A stretch of 64,000 nucleotides of DNA from Diphasiastrum complanatum (taxonomy: Eukaryota > Streptophyta > Lycopodiopsida > Lycopodiales > Lycopodiaceae): positions 40,411,220-40,475,219 of the forward strand of contig CM055102.1 in assembly GCA_029204225.1 (NCBI GenBank). The letters run 5' to 3'. Under the pieces are notes generated by a model. That model worked only from the letters and a program-made list of their open reading frames with translations. It made no database searches and was not told the origin of the DNA. A program made the translations under genes and the position numbers. Positions 1 to 11,440 of the stretch are shown piece by piece. The first letter of the stretch is position 1. Every line of letters starts with the position of its first letter.

Positions 1-368
1 TGTCCACCCAGGTCTAGGTGCCATACCTAACCCTCTTCAAAAGCTTATAACTTTTGATTGGCTCAACCAAATGGAATGAAACTGATTGCATCAGAAACTA
101 GACAAAAATAGCTTCAAAACAAGCTATCTAGCAAGATTTTTGGATCAAACATGAAAGAGAACTCCCAAACTGAAATTGGATGTTCCTCACACGTGTCTGA
201 GCACCTGATTCCGTACATTACCAGGTCAGACCCAATCAATGTCCTTTTGATCTCTTTTGATCCAAAATTGAACAAGATAGCTAGGAAAATGGGCCTTGAC
301 AATTTCTAGCTCAAGATTGATGAATAGTTTTCACTCAAATGGATCAAAATGCATGGTAACCTTAGGTA
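1..368 (-). mobile_element. 5' leader of a minus-strand LTR retrotransposon
   Basis: This stretch lies just inside the primer binding site of a minus-strand element whose LTR is at 382-1,201. It is non-coding leader; gag and pol would lie to the left of the window. The short open frames here have no recognisable domain. A CACACGTGT motif occurs at 188-196, as in the LTRs of this group. Confidence 0.6.
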
Positions 369-381
369 GGCTCTGATACCA
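369..381 (-). promoter_or_regulatory. Copia-type primer binding site
   Basis: Reading the minus strand gives TGGTATCAGAGCC immediately after the terminal CA of the LTR. This is the standard plant copia sequence complementary to the 3' end of initiator methionine tRNA. It fixes both the inner edge of the LTR and the orientation of the element. Confidence 0.85.
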
Positions 382-1201
382 TGTTGAATTTCACACGTGT
401 GGATTGTCCACTACATGTACTTGTGATCTCCTAAGGTGTGTAGATGCACCAAGATCAAGACTAGATTGAGATTCAAGATCTATCTTTGATTCTATGGCAA
501 AAACACACTACTACATGCATTCAATCACTTTCAACTATCACTCACACGTGTGGGAAGTGTTCCAAAAATATTCTAAGTAAAAACAAGCTGCTCTCCTCGC
601 GTAGAGAGAGAAAAACCATCAAGAGCTCTCGGGTAGAGAGAGAAAGCTAGAAATTCAATGACACTCAAAATCCACTCAATCTCAAAATCAATTAGATCCA
701 AAAGGAGGAGTACAATGATACTAATAGATTCATGAGCTACCACTATGCTTAACTATGATTGGATCACACTTTTCCACCTCTTAATCCTATTGGACCATTG
801 ATCCATGCACCTCTAAATTCTATTGGACTATATTCAAGCACACCTCAATTTTCTATTGGACCTCACAAGGTTCCACTTCTAAATCCTATTGGACCTCTTA
901 AGCTTCGTCAAACAAAAGCATGACACTTGTCTACACTCTAATTGGCACAAGTTTGGCTCTATTTTGGCTCAATAGTGGCATTACAAGTGGAAATGGATAA
1001 TTTGCCATCTATGCCAAATTTGACCCTATCAACATCCTACACCTAAATGCTTGACTATGAAATTCTATGAGACCCCTATATCAAACATTTTGATTTACTT
1101 TACAATTCTCCACACGTGGGAACATCCTCCACACATGTGAGATTCACTTACAAACTTCTATCATAAAAAATACCAAGCTAGATTTTTGCCAATTTCTCAC
1201 A
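382..1201 (-). repeat. LTR of a minus-strand copia element
   Basis: The inner edge is set by the primer site at 369-381 and the outer edge by TGTGAGAAATTGG read on the minus strand; the outer edge is less certain. Copies of CACACGTGTG lie at 392 and 543, with degenerate forms at 1,111 and 1,130, as in the other copia LTRs of the window. The second LTR is not in the window. Confidence 0.6.
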
Positions 1202-1244
1202 GCAATCATAGATATAAAGTTTATCTAGCTTCAAGAGTAGAGTT

Positions 1245-1635
1245 GGAGACTTGGAACGTAAAAGTCCCGAAGCTCCCAGTTTTGATGCAAGGACACACGG
1301 AATAGTTAATTTTCATGTTTTAGACCTAGCTCGTACTGATTTAATCTTAGGTTATGAGTGGTTATTTAGTACATTACCTTCTCTGTTATTGATTTTGAGA
1401 AGCATGTTCTCACTTTCAAGGAGAGTGATAAGGTAGTTACATTATTTGGCAGTAATTTTGTACGTCCGTTGGACCAAATTTCTACAGTTAATAAAATGGA
1501 GACATTGAATTATTCTGAGTATGAAGTTTTTTCAATATGTGCTATTCCAGTTGTGGATGTTCCTGAAATGAATCTAAATAGTTGTGAATTCTCAGCAATT
1601 CTTCCTGAACAAGCAGTGAAAGAACAGATCTAAAT
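1245..1635 (+). pseudogene. Gypsy aspartic protease C-terminal remnant
   Basis: In broken frames one can read HVLDLARTDLILGYEWL, then a segment resembling IDFEKHVLTFKE, and then SICAIPVVD...ILPEQAVKEQI. This matches the typical end of a plant gypsy protease (ILG.DWL, followed by a beta strand) and the linker to RT. The catalytic DTG lies upstream and is missing. Confidence 0.6.
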
Positions 1636-1680
1636 GAATTTAGGGATGTTTTCCCATCTGAATTACCTCATGGTCCGGAT

Positions 1681-2133
1681 GTGTGTGGATTACAAGGGTC
1701 TTAATAAAGTGACTATCAAAAATAAATATCTGTTACCCAGGATGGATGACCTTGTGATCGCTTGGGTGGAGCACGGTATTTCACCAAGATAGATCTCAGG
1801 ACAAGGTATCATCAAATAAGAATTAAGTCGGAAGATGTCCAAAAGACAAGATTTCATTCTAGATTTGGTCATTATGGATTCTTAGTGTTGCCATTTGGAT
1901 TAACGAATGCTCTAGCAACATTCCAGCAAATGGTGAACGATTTATTTCGTCCATATTTGGGGAAGTTTGTGGTTGTATTCTTAGACGAGATTCTCGTTTA
2001 CAGTAAATCCTTGGTGGAACACGTAGAAGACTTAAAAATCTTCTTGATGAAACTCCGTCAAGAGTTATTCTATGCTAAAGAGTCCAAGTGTGAATTCTTT
2101 AAGCAAGAGTTGTTTTATCTCAAACTGTGAGGC
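1681..2133 (+). pseudogene. Gypsy reverse transcriptase fragment
   Basis: The translated sequence contains [54 protein letters not shown] and FVVVFLDEILVYS. These are fingers and palm motifs of Ty3/gypsy RT, normally ending in the Y(or F)xDD box. Here the catalytic box reads FLDE, so one of the two aspartates is glutamate, which would abolish activity. A stop at 2,128 truncates the thumb region. It is an inactive relic. Confidence 0.85.
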
Positions 2134-2139
2134 AAGTAA

Positions 2140-2817
2140 AATCTTTTTTTAGGTTTTACACTTTTCTTCAAGAGATTTATTGAGGATTATGCTAAGTTAG
2201 CAGCACCGCTTAATAATCTGACAAAAGGGTTTGTTAATAATAAGAAAAAGAGGAATCAACCTAGTCCGCCGCCTGTTGTTTGGAATGAGGAATTGAATCA
2301 ATGTTTTGAGAAACTTTAAACAATGATTGTTTCAGCTCCCGTGTTACAAATTGCAAATCCAGATTTATCTTATGTCGTGAGAATGGATGCAAGTGATGTT
2401 GTAGTTGGAGCGGTTCTATTACAAATGGATAGACCATTAACGTTTGAGAGCAAAAAATTCATTGGTCCTCAGTTGCGTTATACTACGCAGGACAAGGAAT
2501 TGTTTGTTGTAATCAATGCACTTAAAACCTGGAGACACTACTTGTATGGTAATAAGTTTGTGGTGTATATGGATCACCAGCCTCTTAAGTATTTTTGTAA
2601 TCAACATGATCTTCGGGGGAGAAAAGCTCGATGGGCTGAATTGATGCAAGAATTCGATCATGAAATTTGTTACATAAGAGACAGCTCTAATCAAGTTGCA
2701 GATGCTCTTAGTCAGATCGGTGAACTGAACGAGTTGTCATTCACCCAGATCTCTACGGATCTATACCTTTCACTAAGAGGAAAATATGAATCAGATTCTC
2801 ATTTTGGTCACATTTGA
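2140..2817 (+). pseudogene. Gypsy RT connection and RNase H domain
   Basis: The frame covering 2,140-2,317 gives FLRFYTFLQEIY...KLAAPLNNLTKG, the RT connection. From 2,323 the frame gives the RNase H domain, with MDASDVVVGAVLLQ (first Asp), a Glu in TTQDKELFVVINALKTWRHYL, VYMDHQPLKYF (Asp) and HEICYIRDSSNQVADALSQ (last Asp). The domain looks intact over about 165 codons, but stops flank it on both sides. Confidence 0.85.
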
Positions 2818-2929
2818 AACATTGTTAAGGCCGGAAGAAATGTGGACAATGTTGAGTCAGAAACACAGGGGACATGATATGCAAGAAATGTTGCAAGTGG
2901 ATAAGGATAGTATCCGAAGTGCTCAGGAT

Positions 2930-3414
2930 AGAGCTAAACACTATACCGATCTTGAGATCTCCAAGAGATTTTAAAGTTGATAACTGGGTATATCTTAGGA
3001 TTTCAAAAGATTCTAAGACGTTACGTACATGGAAGCATTATAAGCTATCTATCCATTATTGTGGACCTTTCAGGATTGTACCTAGAATTGGTTCTTTGGC
3101 ATATGAACTCGATCTTCAAGGAAAATCGACTGCACACCCAATATTTCATGTAAGTCATTTGAAACTAAGTTTACATGATGGTGATACAGTTGGATCGGAT
3201 GAGGATTTATCCCATTTGGAAGGTTTGTCGCTTAGTGTACCTTTGGAACTTGAGAGAAAGTGCTCAAAACCAGAAATAAACAATTGAGAAATCGTTCTAT
3301 TTTTTAGTGCTTAATTCGGTGGAGGATCGTACTGAGGATGATGATTCATGGGAGAGAGTTGATAGCATATAGAAGAATTTCCCGAATTTTTGTTTCTAAG
3401 GATAGAAACAGTTT
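2930..3414 (+). pseudogene. Gypsy integrase C-terminus and chromodomain remnant
   Basis: The frame reads DNWVYLRISKDS, then YCGPFRIVPRIGSLAYELDL and HPIFHVSHLK. This is the GPY/F module at the end of gypsy integrases. After a stop at 3,285-3,287, shifted frames give LRNRSIFQCLIRW and DSWERVDSI followed by KNFPNF. That pattern resembles the LIRW...WE core of a retrotransposon chromodomain, which in chromoviruses targets integration to heterochromatin. Several frame changes show it is non-functional. Confidence 0.7.
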
Positions 3415-3427
3415 AAGGAGGGAAGAA
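3415..3427 (+). promoter_or_regulatory. Polypurine tract of the gypsy element
   Basis: A purine run AAGGAGGGAAGAA lies directly before TGTTATGTCC, the inferred start of the 3' LTR. This is the usual plus-strand priming site. Confidence 0.75.
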
Positions 3428-3926
3428 TGTTATGTCCATGACCAGGACATAGGATACAGTATACTCCTAGTCCTGGATACACGGTACTCCAGTGAAACAA
3501 GCTGTTAGTTATGCCACGTCATACTGGGGTGACCCGAAAGTAACTAATATCCTTGTGAGGCTTAAAACACACTAAATGGAGTTTAGACAAGGTATGAGAC
3601 AGTGTATACATGTGTAGAGTTATCAATAACAATTTTATGAATAGTTGGTCCATGCTTAGGACTCTATTCTAGGTGAATCTATGTATAGGGAACTTAGGGC
3701 TATGCATGGCTAAGTGCCCAGGATAGTTTTGGCTCTATATATTGGGTCCAAACTCACCCTACTCCTCATCATGGTTTTGGATTCATTGCCAGGCTCTCAC
3801 TCTACATTCATGCTTCTTGTTCCTTGGCTTGGGGGTGAGGCTTCTAGAGTTTGATTGGATGCTTCTACTTGGTTGGGTGGTTTCTCCATAGTGTGTTATC
3901 CTTTGTGTTTGGGATTTGTAAGCAGG
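3428..3926 (+). repeat. 3' LTR of the gypsy element
   Basis: It begins TGTTATGTCC after the polypurine tract and has a TATA-like box (CTATATAT) near 3,734. The end is placed at a CA near 3,926, just before copia integrase sequence starts on the other strand. No second copy is in the window, so the right edge is provisional. Confidence 0.5.
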
Positions 3927-3934
3927 ATCTAAGG

Positions 3935-4230
3935 AGCTTCCCTTATAGCAATACTCTTTGAATTCAGTGGATATGTATTCTCCCCCATTCTCGGACCTCA
4001 GTGCTTTGATTCGTTTCCCAGTTTGATTTTTTGCATGCTTTTTGAATTGTCTGAATTTAATGAAAGCTTTTGATTTTTGCTCAATGAAGTAAACAACTGT
4101 TCTTTTGGAGAATTTGTCAATAAAGGTAATGAAATACTTTGCATCTAGCAATGAAGGATTTTGCATAGGTCCACATATATCTGAATGAACAACATCTAAC
4201 AGACCTTTTGTTGCATGCCTATGACTATTT
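3935..4230 (-). pseudogene. Copia integrase fragment
   Basis: Minus-strand translation contains LLDVVHSDICGPMQNPSL, YFITFIDKFSKRTVVYF, and then KRIKALRSENGGEYISTEF. These are the first Asp, the second Asp-containing strand and the NGGEY segment of the copia integrase core. It is closest to the copy at 46,080-46,330 (family C). Zinc finger, RT and RNase H are absent. Confidence 0.8.
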
Positions 4231-4435
4231 TGCGAAAAAACCAAAGAGAGAGAAAATATCGAAAGGCGAAATCTCAAAAATGTCGAAGAAAGAGAAAATG
4301 CCGACACTATGAGCCATTTTCGAGTAGTTATGCAGACTATGTAATAAAAGAAAAAAATTTGTAGGTCTGAATAAGTTGGACGAAGATTAAAATTGTGAAA
4401 AATGCAAAAATAAGCTTGGTAAAGGCCAAAAATCT

Positions 4436-5217
4436 TGTATATAGGATAAACATACATGTGTGGAGCCTGTTCCCATGTGTGAAACTAGTGTACAAGTCAT
4501 GTACCATAATCATATATGTTGTACATATGATTTAATTCAAGTTCTAGTGGCTAAAAAGGCCAAAAATTAGTTTTCTAGATATATGACACATGGCATCAAT
4601 CTATTGATTGCATGAGCCAAATACTTTTGATAGGTGTCATATCCCATGTGTAGAGGACAGCTCACACGTGTGGAAAAATCTAAAGTAGGTGAGTTTTTGC
4701 TTCTAGAAGATTTCTATGAAGATCTCCATATAGTAGGAAATTGGACCAAAAATGTCCAAAATAGAAAGTTTGATCCAAGTGTCAAAATTGCATGATGATG
4801 ACAAGGCATCCTCACACGTGTGAGATATGATGCATGATCAGTACCTCGAGCTCCAAGAAGTGTATATATAGAGGCATATTTGGCCACAATCAACATGAAA
4901 CATCAATCTTGAATTTGGAAGCAATTTTGTGTAATTCTCTCTATTTGTCTACATTTCTTTTGATTGTTTTGAGGTTCTATCATAGTGTACTTTATTTTTA
5001 GGTTGGAGTCCATACTCTGACAAGGTTTCACATGTGTGAAACCAGCAAGTACATTTACCTTCATTAAATGATTGTTCTTGTTAGGATTTTATGTCTAGAA
5101 TTGATCTAGATTGATCTTAATCTTATGTAGATTGATAGATCAAGTAAATCTAACATCCAATCCCTCTTGAGGATCATATTAGGATCCACTCTTGGTCCAT
5201 TTTGCACTTTTTCCACA
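4436..5217 (+). repeat. Copia-A-type 5' LTR
   Basis: It begins TGTATATAGG and ends ..TTCCACA directly before a primer binding site. The left part is recognisably related to the LTR at 29,782 (shared GGAGCCTGTTCCCA segment). It carries CACACGTGTG at 4,663 and 4,813, and the variant TTCACATGTGTGAA at 5,027. No matching 3' LTR is seen, because the element is cut off after gag. Confidence 0.7.
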
Positions 5218-5230
5218 TGGTATCAGAGCC
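5218..5230 (+). promoter_or_regulatory. Copia primer binding site
   Basis: TGGTATCAGAGCC follows the LTR-terminal CA without a gap, matching the initiator tRNA-Met 3' end used by plant copia elements. Confidence 0.9.
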
Positions 5231-5818
5231 AAGTACAAGAGGTTTTATTGAAATTGATAGGATTTATCCAAATCAAAGCCAAAATTAGCAAGTTTTAGAA
5301 ACTAGCCAGTTTTTGTGTAGCGAGTTGGATTTGATAGATATCCTCAAAAATTTTGGACCAGAACTTGTTGTGGGCTGTAGGAACACTTTTCACACGTGTG
5401 AGTCCATACAGCTCTAGTTTTGGCTGAGAAATTTCAAAAAATTGTACAATTTGACTCACACACTCAATTTGAGAGTCATTTAGTGCAAAATCAAGCATTT
5501 TCTATAGAAAATCTAATCCCTTGATTAGTTCTTGGATTAGATTAGCCAAAAAATTAAATTTGAAGCTTGAATTAGGTGCATTAACTGATTATCTCTGATC
5601 TTTTGAGTGTATGTTGAAGTTGGAGAGAGATGTTGCTAAAAATCATAGATTAAGGAGAGATTTTGCAAGTTTGGGACTAGAATCTAAATTTTCATCATTC
5701 TAGATTGGTTCATGAGTGATAGGATTGAGTGTATAAGCTTTCTAATTGCTAGAAGACTTTAGGTTCATATCTCTTAGAGAAACCATAAGAGTTTCTAGTG
5801 CTTTTTCACATTCAAAAA

Positions 5819-6079
5819 ATGGCATCAGTGGGTGTTTTTTTGCTTAAAGCTAGTGAAAGACTTACATCCACTAATTATGCTACTTGGATAGTTCGAATGG
5901 AGTCTTTACTTGTACTTCATGATCTTTATGACATAGTACTTGAGGTGGAAGTAGAACCTCAAGCAGGAGTTGAATTGGTAAAGTACAAAAAGAGATGTAG
6001 AGTTGCATTACATTGCATAAAGATGAATGACCGATCAAATCCACATTACGCCCAACTCATCCAAAAGGAATACTCGACG
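5819..6079 (+). pseudogene. Copia gag N-terminal fragment
   Basis: The start MASVGVFLLKASERLTSTNY and the following YATWIVRMESLLVLHDLYD match the N-terminus of the gag polyproteins at 21,657 and 31,141 (UBN2/DUF4219-type gag). The frame breaks off at about codon 87, where gypsy sequence begins at about 6,080. An apparently in-frame upstream ATG at 5,798 is not used in the relatives. This is a truncated relic. Confidence 0.8.
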
Positions 6080-7050
6080 TAGGTTTCATCTATGAAATCA
6101 AGCACACTTTCTAGGTATTGTCAATAGTGGTCATACCCAAGAAGAGTGAAAAGCTACAAATCTATGTAGATTTCAAGAAACTCAATAACCCACAAGGATT
6201 ATTTTTTCCTACCGTTCAATAAATCTGTGCTTGAGAGAGTTGTCGGACATGAAACTTACAGCTTTTTAGACGGTTTCAGTGGCTACAATCAAGTATAGAT
6301 CGCTCTCAAAAATAGGTATAAAATGGCTTTTGCCATTAAATGGGGTACTCATGCTTACAAGGTTAATGCCATTTGGATTGTGCAATGCACAAGTACCTTT
6401 CAACGAATTATGAGCTATGGGTTCAAAGAACTTCTCCAAAATTTTCTTGAAATCTTCTTGGATGACCTGTGCATGCACTCCTTACGAGCCAAGCATTTGC
6501 ATTGCCTCGAACAAGTGCTCATCTAGTGTCGATTATACGACATATCTCTTAACCTTGAAAAATGCCAGATATTTGTCCCTCATGGCATTGTGTTAGGCAT
6601 TGTGTTAGGACATTGTGTTAGGACATGGCATTGTGTTAGGACATGTTATCTTGCGCTTTGGCATTGCCATTGAGTGGGACAAGATCAAGGTAATAATGAG
6701 CTTGCCCAAACCTGGAACAATATGAGAAATATTAGAGTTCATGGGGCATTGCAATTATTATCGAAGATTTGTATTGTGGTTTGCTAAGTTATCCACGTTG
6801 ATGTATGAACTTAGAATCACATTTGAGTGGACGCCACTAGCTACCAAAGCTTTTCATAAGTTGAAGCGAGCATTGGTCTCACGTTCACACAAACGCTTCC
6901 AAATATGCCATTGGAAGTGTTTTAACACAACCAAGGGAATTTAATAAAGATTACCCTACGTACTTCGCTAGTCGACAACAGATACAAGCTGAAGTCAACT
7001 ACACTACCACAAAACAAGAGGCCCTAGATATGGTTTATAGTGTGAAGAAG
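6080..7050 (+). pseudogene. Second Ty3/gypsy RT-RNase H fragment
   Basis: Across several frames one reads VVIPKKSEKLQIYVDFKKLN, SFLDGFSGYNQ, KMAFAIKWGTHAYKVNAI, FGLCNAQVPFN, FLEIFLDDLCMHSL, GHCNYYRRFVLWFAKLS, EWTPLATKAFHKLKRAL, and then FNKDYPTYFASRQQIQ. This follows gypsy RT through the LDD catalytic box into RNase H. It belongs to a different lineage from the copy at 1,681. Frameshifts and stops are frequent. Both ends are abrupt, the right one at the LTR starting at 7,052. Confidence 0.8.
6584..6645 (+). repeat. Short tandem repeat inside gypsy RT
   Basis: The unit GACATTGTGTTAG (with GGCATTGTGTTAG variants) occurs about four times in a row. It expands the RT reading frame and is probably a replication-slippage product in an already dead copy. 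Confidence 0.7.
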
Positions 7051-7051
7051 T

Positions 7052-7920
7052 TGTTGGAAAGAGGTGTGTAAAAGATAGGTAAAAAAGAATCGAATAAAAA
7101 AAAATCGAACGACAAGCAAGAAACTTATCGTGCACAGTGGAATAAACTATCTTCCTCTTTCTCTATACATGACTATGCCTATCGATTTCGAACAAAATAA
7201 TAGTGATAGAAATCACATTTGATCGTATAGTAACTAACTTTGAAATCATTAGTACTACAGTGATTACGTAGCCGAACATTTAGCATTGAATTTATCAGAC
7301 AAATAATATGTCACAAAGAACTACAAAAACACATACATTCTGAGACAAACCTGAATGCAATAAAAGATAGTATTGATTTAGTATGAAACGAAATAGAAGT
7401 AAATTAGTACAACAAGGTTGCGGATCAAAGTCGCGTACTCTAAGCTATTTCTGGACGACTAAATAAAAGTCTGAATTAAGCGCAACTACGATAAATAGTA
7501 AGCACAATAGCAATCGCTAATCAATTCTAAAGAATTGAGCTAAAATGGTCAAGAGTGTTCAGGCTTGCTGGCTTGAGAGAGAGAGAGAGCTAACTATTCA
7601 ATACTTGATGATCTAAGATCATTGATTTGATCTGAGAGTTAAGATGTTGAAATATGAACAACTCTTTATACTAACTAATTAGGTCGTCAAAAGCGTCATC
7701 CAGTTGGCTGTGATGTGCTGGCATCAATCCAGTTAGGACTTTTCAGAAATTACTTGCTGATGGATTAATGCAAGTCGGTGGCTTTGGTCGTAAATAGTAT
7801 GTCTACAAATTTAAACGTAAACTGTACCTTTGCAAAAATAAACGTAAACTGTTACAACAAAAAATGCGAAAAACGCGAAGGTCTTCGCTAAAGTCATTTT
7901 CTTAAAGTTTATTTGCGAAA
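7052..7920 (-). repeat. Family C copia LTR, minus orientation
   Basis: Reverse-complementing this stretch gives the same order of blocks as the family C LTRs at 43,850 and 48,638. These are the CT run, a segment like ATTGCTATTGCGCTACTGC, GTACGCGGCTTCGATCCGC, the TATCACTATTGTC block, and the end near AGACCTATCTT. The inner terminus abuts gypsy sequence, so it is a solo or orphan LTR. The outer limit (towards 8,000) is not clear. Confidence 0.65.
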
Positions 7921-8345
7921 AAACTTGAGACAAATGTGGCGTGGCTTAATAGAAATTATGATAAAGCATTGTAAAGTCAGGTTACTTGCCAAAATAAAGA
8001 AAAGCATGTTAACTTAGACTATCAAGTTTAGAAATGAGCCAATAGAAAAGTGCCACTTCAACTCATTTGGACCCAACTATAAAAGGGCCAAATCTTTTGT
8101 ATTTCATATTCTCAATATTCATTGTGAAATCAAAGAGTTGAGTTCCCTCCTTTTTGTGTTTATGTGAATCTTAACATAGACCGCAATATCTGCAAAACTA
8201 CTTTCATTCTGTGTGTAGAGTAATTTCTGGTATTATACACGGGTTACTGTGCAACAGCTCGACACCTACGACATTCTACACAGAATTGAATCAGCCAAAC
8301 TATTTGAAGGACAAATACCTCAACCTTCCAGCTAATCTTCATCTT

Positions 8346-8871
8346 CGGAGTAAAGGGTGTCCATTCCCATCAACATCTATATATGTCATTTCAATCCATT
8401 TGAAGAAGCTCAAAGACTTGGCCATCTCCACCTACTTTGACGATTGATTCATCCGACTACTTTGACGATCGAGTCATCTGCCTACTTCAACGATCGACTC
8501 ATCCGACTACTTTGACGATCGAGTCATTCGACTATTTCGACGATCGAGTCATCCGACTACTTTGACGATCGAGTCATCGGACTACTTCGATGATCAACTC
8601 ATCCAACTACTTCGACAATTGACTCATCGGATTGACATTCACATACATGATTGTATAGATGTGATAGTACATCAAATATCTGTTAAATACATTCACGACC
8701 AACATCTAGTTAAACTAAACTAGTCTTGTAGTTATAGATTAGTTAAGGAATTAGACCAAACCTTATTGGTGGTGTTCATTGTCTATCAAATCTTCTCACA
8801 GTCTGTACAAGTTTTGAATTCGATTCTGCATTTGTAATCACAAGTATATTGTGTATATAAACATCCAGCTC
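8346..8871 (+). repeat. Left arm of a long inverted repeat
   Basis: This arm pairs with 9,573-9,880 in opposite orientation. The first part (TCAACATCTATATATGTCAT...) mirrors 9,830-9,895. The 24-bp tandem array mirrors 9,730-9,830. The segment around 8,640-8,765 mirrors 9,606-9,720. The left arm has about 75 extra bases near 8,766-8,840. A TATA-like TGTATATAAAC near 8,852 occurs in both arms, so these look like two LTR ends of one family facing each other. Confidence 0.75.
8425..8640 (+). repeat. 24-bp tandem array
   Basis: About eight head-to-tail copies of a roughly 24-bp unit, core CTACTTTGACGATCGAGTCA, with point changes. As a reading frame it gives a repeated SSDYFDDR-like peptide. A shorter array of the same unit lies inverted at about 9,730-9,830. 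Confidence 0.85.
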
Positions 8872-9168
8872 GCACTCTCCATGATGCGGAAGATAGAGCA
8901 TTGGAACTTACGCCGCATTTAGGTTGTAATCACTTGTGTTGTTTGTCCTCCACATTGAGCAAGTGCTCTTATGACAAGCACTCAGAGTAAAATATCAACA
9001 GTAGCTTCTACTATAAACATCCAGCTCGTACTCTCCATAATGCAGAAGATAGAGCATTGGAACTTACGCCGCATTTAGGCTATACTTGTGTTGTTCATCC
9101 TCCACATTGAGCAAGTGCTCTTATGACAAGCACTTAGAGTAGAATATCAACAACACCTTCTACTATCT
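8864..9168 (+). repeat. About 150-bp tandem duplication
   Basis: The block from CATCCAGCTCGCACTCTCC to the segment ending TCTACTATAAA is repeated immediately with few differences (starts near 8,864 and 9,015). It lies between the arms of the inverted repeat, downstream of the TATA-like box, in what looks like the R/U5 part of an LTR. Confidence 0.8.
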
Positions 9169-9572
9169 GTGTCTAATCTAGATATGTGTGTGTTGTGATT
9201 GATTGCACTCTACTAATTACTTGTTTCAGTTCGCTCACTCAGTCTGATCAAATCACGAATGTCCTCAACTCCTTAGAATTTGAGCAGACGACGACTGTCT
9301 TTATCTTTTGGGTTCCAGCTCTTACACATTATTAGGAGGCCTCTTTATCAATAATACAACTCAAGTTGAGAGAGCCTAAATTACTAGCTCCCACATGGTT
9401 TTCCATCTTTTGGGAATTACCATGGGGCTCACAGTATATGCACTTGGTGTATCACTTGTTATTCTCATGCTCTCAGACTCGGCTCTCAATGTCATCTCTA
9501 TTGGAAACCCTTTTGGTTGAAGAGGCACTGCATCGACACCTTTGGGACGTGGCATCAGCTAACAACTGGATG

Positions 9573-9880
9573 TTTATATACACACAATGTACTTGTGATT
9601 ACAAGAATTCCTTAACTAATCTATAATTACAAGACTAGTTTAGTTTAACTAGATGTTGGTCGCGAATGTACTTAACAAATATTTGATGTACTATCACATT
9701 TGTACAATCATGCATGTGCATGTCAGTCGAATGAGTTGATCGTCGAAGTAGTTAGATGAGTCGATCGTTGAAGTAGTCGGATGAGTCAATCGTCGAAGTA
9801 GTTAGGTGACTTGATCATCGAAGTAGTCAGAGATGGACAGGTCTTTGAGCTTCCTCAAATGGATTGAAATGACATTCGAA
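9573..9880 (-). repeat. Right arm of the long inverted repeat
   Basis: It is the reverse complement of parts of 8,346-8,871 and carries a short version of the 24-bp array. It directly abuts the minus-strand copia RT fragment at about 9,905. Together with the left arm it could form a stem of roughly 300 bp. Confidence 0.75.
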
Positions 9881-9904
9881 TGTAGATGTTGACGGGAATA
9901 AAGC

Positions 9905-11440
9905 CTAATTGAGTAAGATAAGCATTGATTCATTCAAACCAAGCTTTTGTAGCTTGCTTCAAACCATAGATTGCTTTGTGCAGCTTGCACACTTTGTGCT
10001 GCCTTTGACTTTGAATCCTTTGGGTTGGAAGGTGTACAGCTCCTCTTCGACGTATCCATTGAGAAAGGTTATTTTGACATCCATTAGATGCATCTCGAGG
10101 TCTTCGATGGTAGCAAGTGTAATGAGAGTCTTGATTGACTGCATTTTGATAACAGGACTAAATATCTCTTAGTAATCCACTCCTCGGATCTAAGTGAATC
10201 CTTTGGTCACTAGCCTTGCTTTCCATTTTGCAATGGAACCATCAGAGTTGATCTTCTTCTTGAAGATCCACTTGTTGTGGATAACTCTCTTGTGAGTGGG
10301 GAAGTCGACCAAGGTCCAGGTCTGGTTTGACAAAAGTGAATTGTACTCACTTTCCATTGCTTCATGCCACTTCACAGTATTCTTAGAGTTGATTGCTGCG
10401 ACTAGGGTCTCTGGTTCTCCTGATGAAGTCCAGAAAGTTTGAGGTGTGTACCTCTCAGGTATTGTTCAAGTCCTTGAAGGTCTTCGAACACCAGATTCAA
10501 ATGGTGTCTCTTTTTGAATTTCTTCAGACTTGCTCAAGCTAGCTTGATCTGGTCTTTCGACAGGTACCGTCGACTGCTCGACTTTTGTAGCTCGAATTTC
10601 TTTGGTTGCAAATTTTGTAGAAGGAATATCATGAGTGGAAGATTCGATGATGTGTGAGATAGGATGAAATGACACAACATCATTTGTTGATAAAGTCGTA
10701 TAATGCATCCTCTTTGAAAAAAACATCCCTAGAAACAAATGCTACATTGGTGGATGGATTATAAACTTTGTAAGCTTTATGTTCATCGAGGTAGCCAATG
10801 CAAGTGCATTTATTCGACCCTTGGTCCAATTTCTTCCTAAGTTGCTTAGGAATATGAACAAAGCATATGCAACCAAAGATTTTAAGATGACTGACACTAT
10901 TTTTGTGTCCATGCCACACTTGATAAGGAGTTATGTTGTTGACTAATTTTATGCTGGATATGTTATGTAGATAACATGTTGCGGCAATGGCATCTGCCCA
11001 AAATTTTGAAGGTAAATTGGATTGATTTAGCATAGATCCGGCTGAATTAAGTAGCATTCAATTCGTTCTGCAATTTCATTCTGCTAAGGTGAATAGGAGA
11101 TTGCAAATTGTCTTTGAATACCATGTTCAGCCAAATAGTCAGACATCTCATTTGAGATGTATTCAGCACCACCATCACTTAAGAGTGATTTCACCTTTCT
11201 AGATGTTTGGGTTTTAGCCATGGCCTTGAATCTCTTGAGGCATTCAAAGGCTTTGTATTTATGCTTTATGAACATGATTGTCGTCCATCTCGAATAGTCA
11301 TTTATAATGGTAATAAAGTAAAGTACATCTCCTAAGGATGGAGTTCATATTGGACCGCAAAGGTCACTATGCACAAGACCTAATACATGCTTTGTTTTGT
11401 TAGAGTGTATTAGCTTCTTGAATGTTTGCCATAAATGCAA
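9905..11440 (-). pseudogene. Copia integrase-RT fragment
   Basis: Minus-strand frames give, in order, a GAG-pre-integrase and early integrase remnant, then KVKSLLSDGGAEYISNEM, LPSKFWADAIAATCYLHN, HLKIFGCICFVHIP, YKVYNPSTNVAFVSRDVFF, a variable linker, WHEAMESEYNSLLSNQTWTL, WIFKKKINSDGSIAKWKARL, and MDVKITFLNGYVEEELY. It stops before the YVDD box. Several stops and frameshifts are present. The lower edge abuts the inverted repeat arm. Confidence 0.85.

Larger units (their letters stand above)
1209..3926 (+). mobile_element. Decayed Ty3/gypsy chromovirus, 3' half
   Basis: In order: a protease C-terminal remnant, reverse transcriptase, RNase H, the C-terminal end of integrase, a broken chromodomain-like tail, a polypurine tract and the start of the 3' LTR. 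The catalytic core of integrase is missing between about 2,817 and 2,930. Gag and the 5' LTR are absent. Several frameshifts and stops are present. The left edge abuts the minus-strand copia LTR and is probably truncated. The right edge of its LTR is uncertain. Confidence 0.8.
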
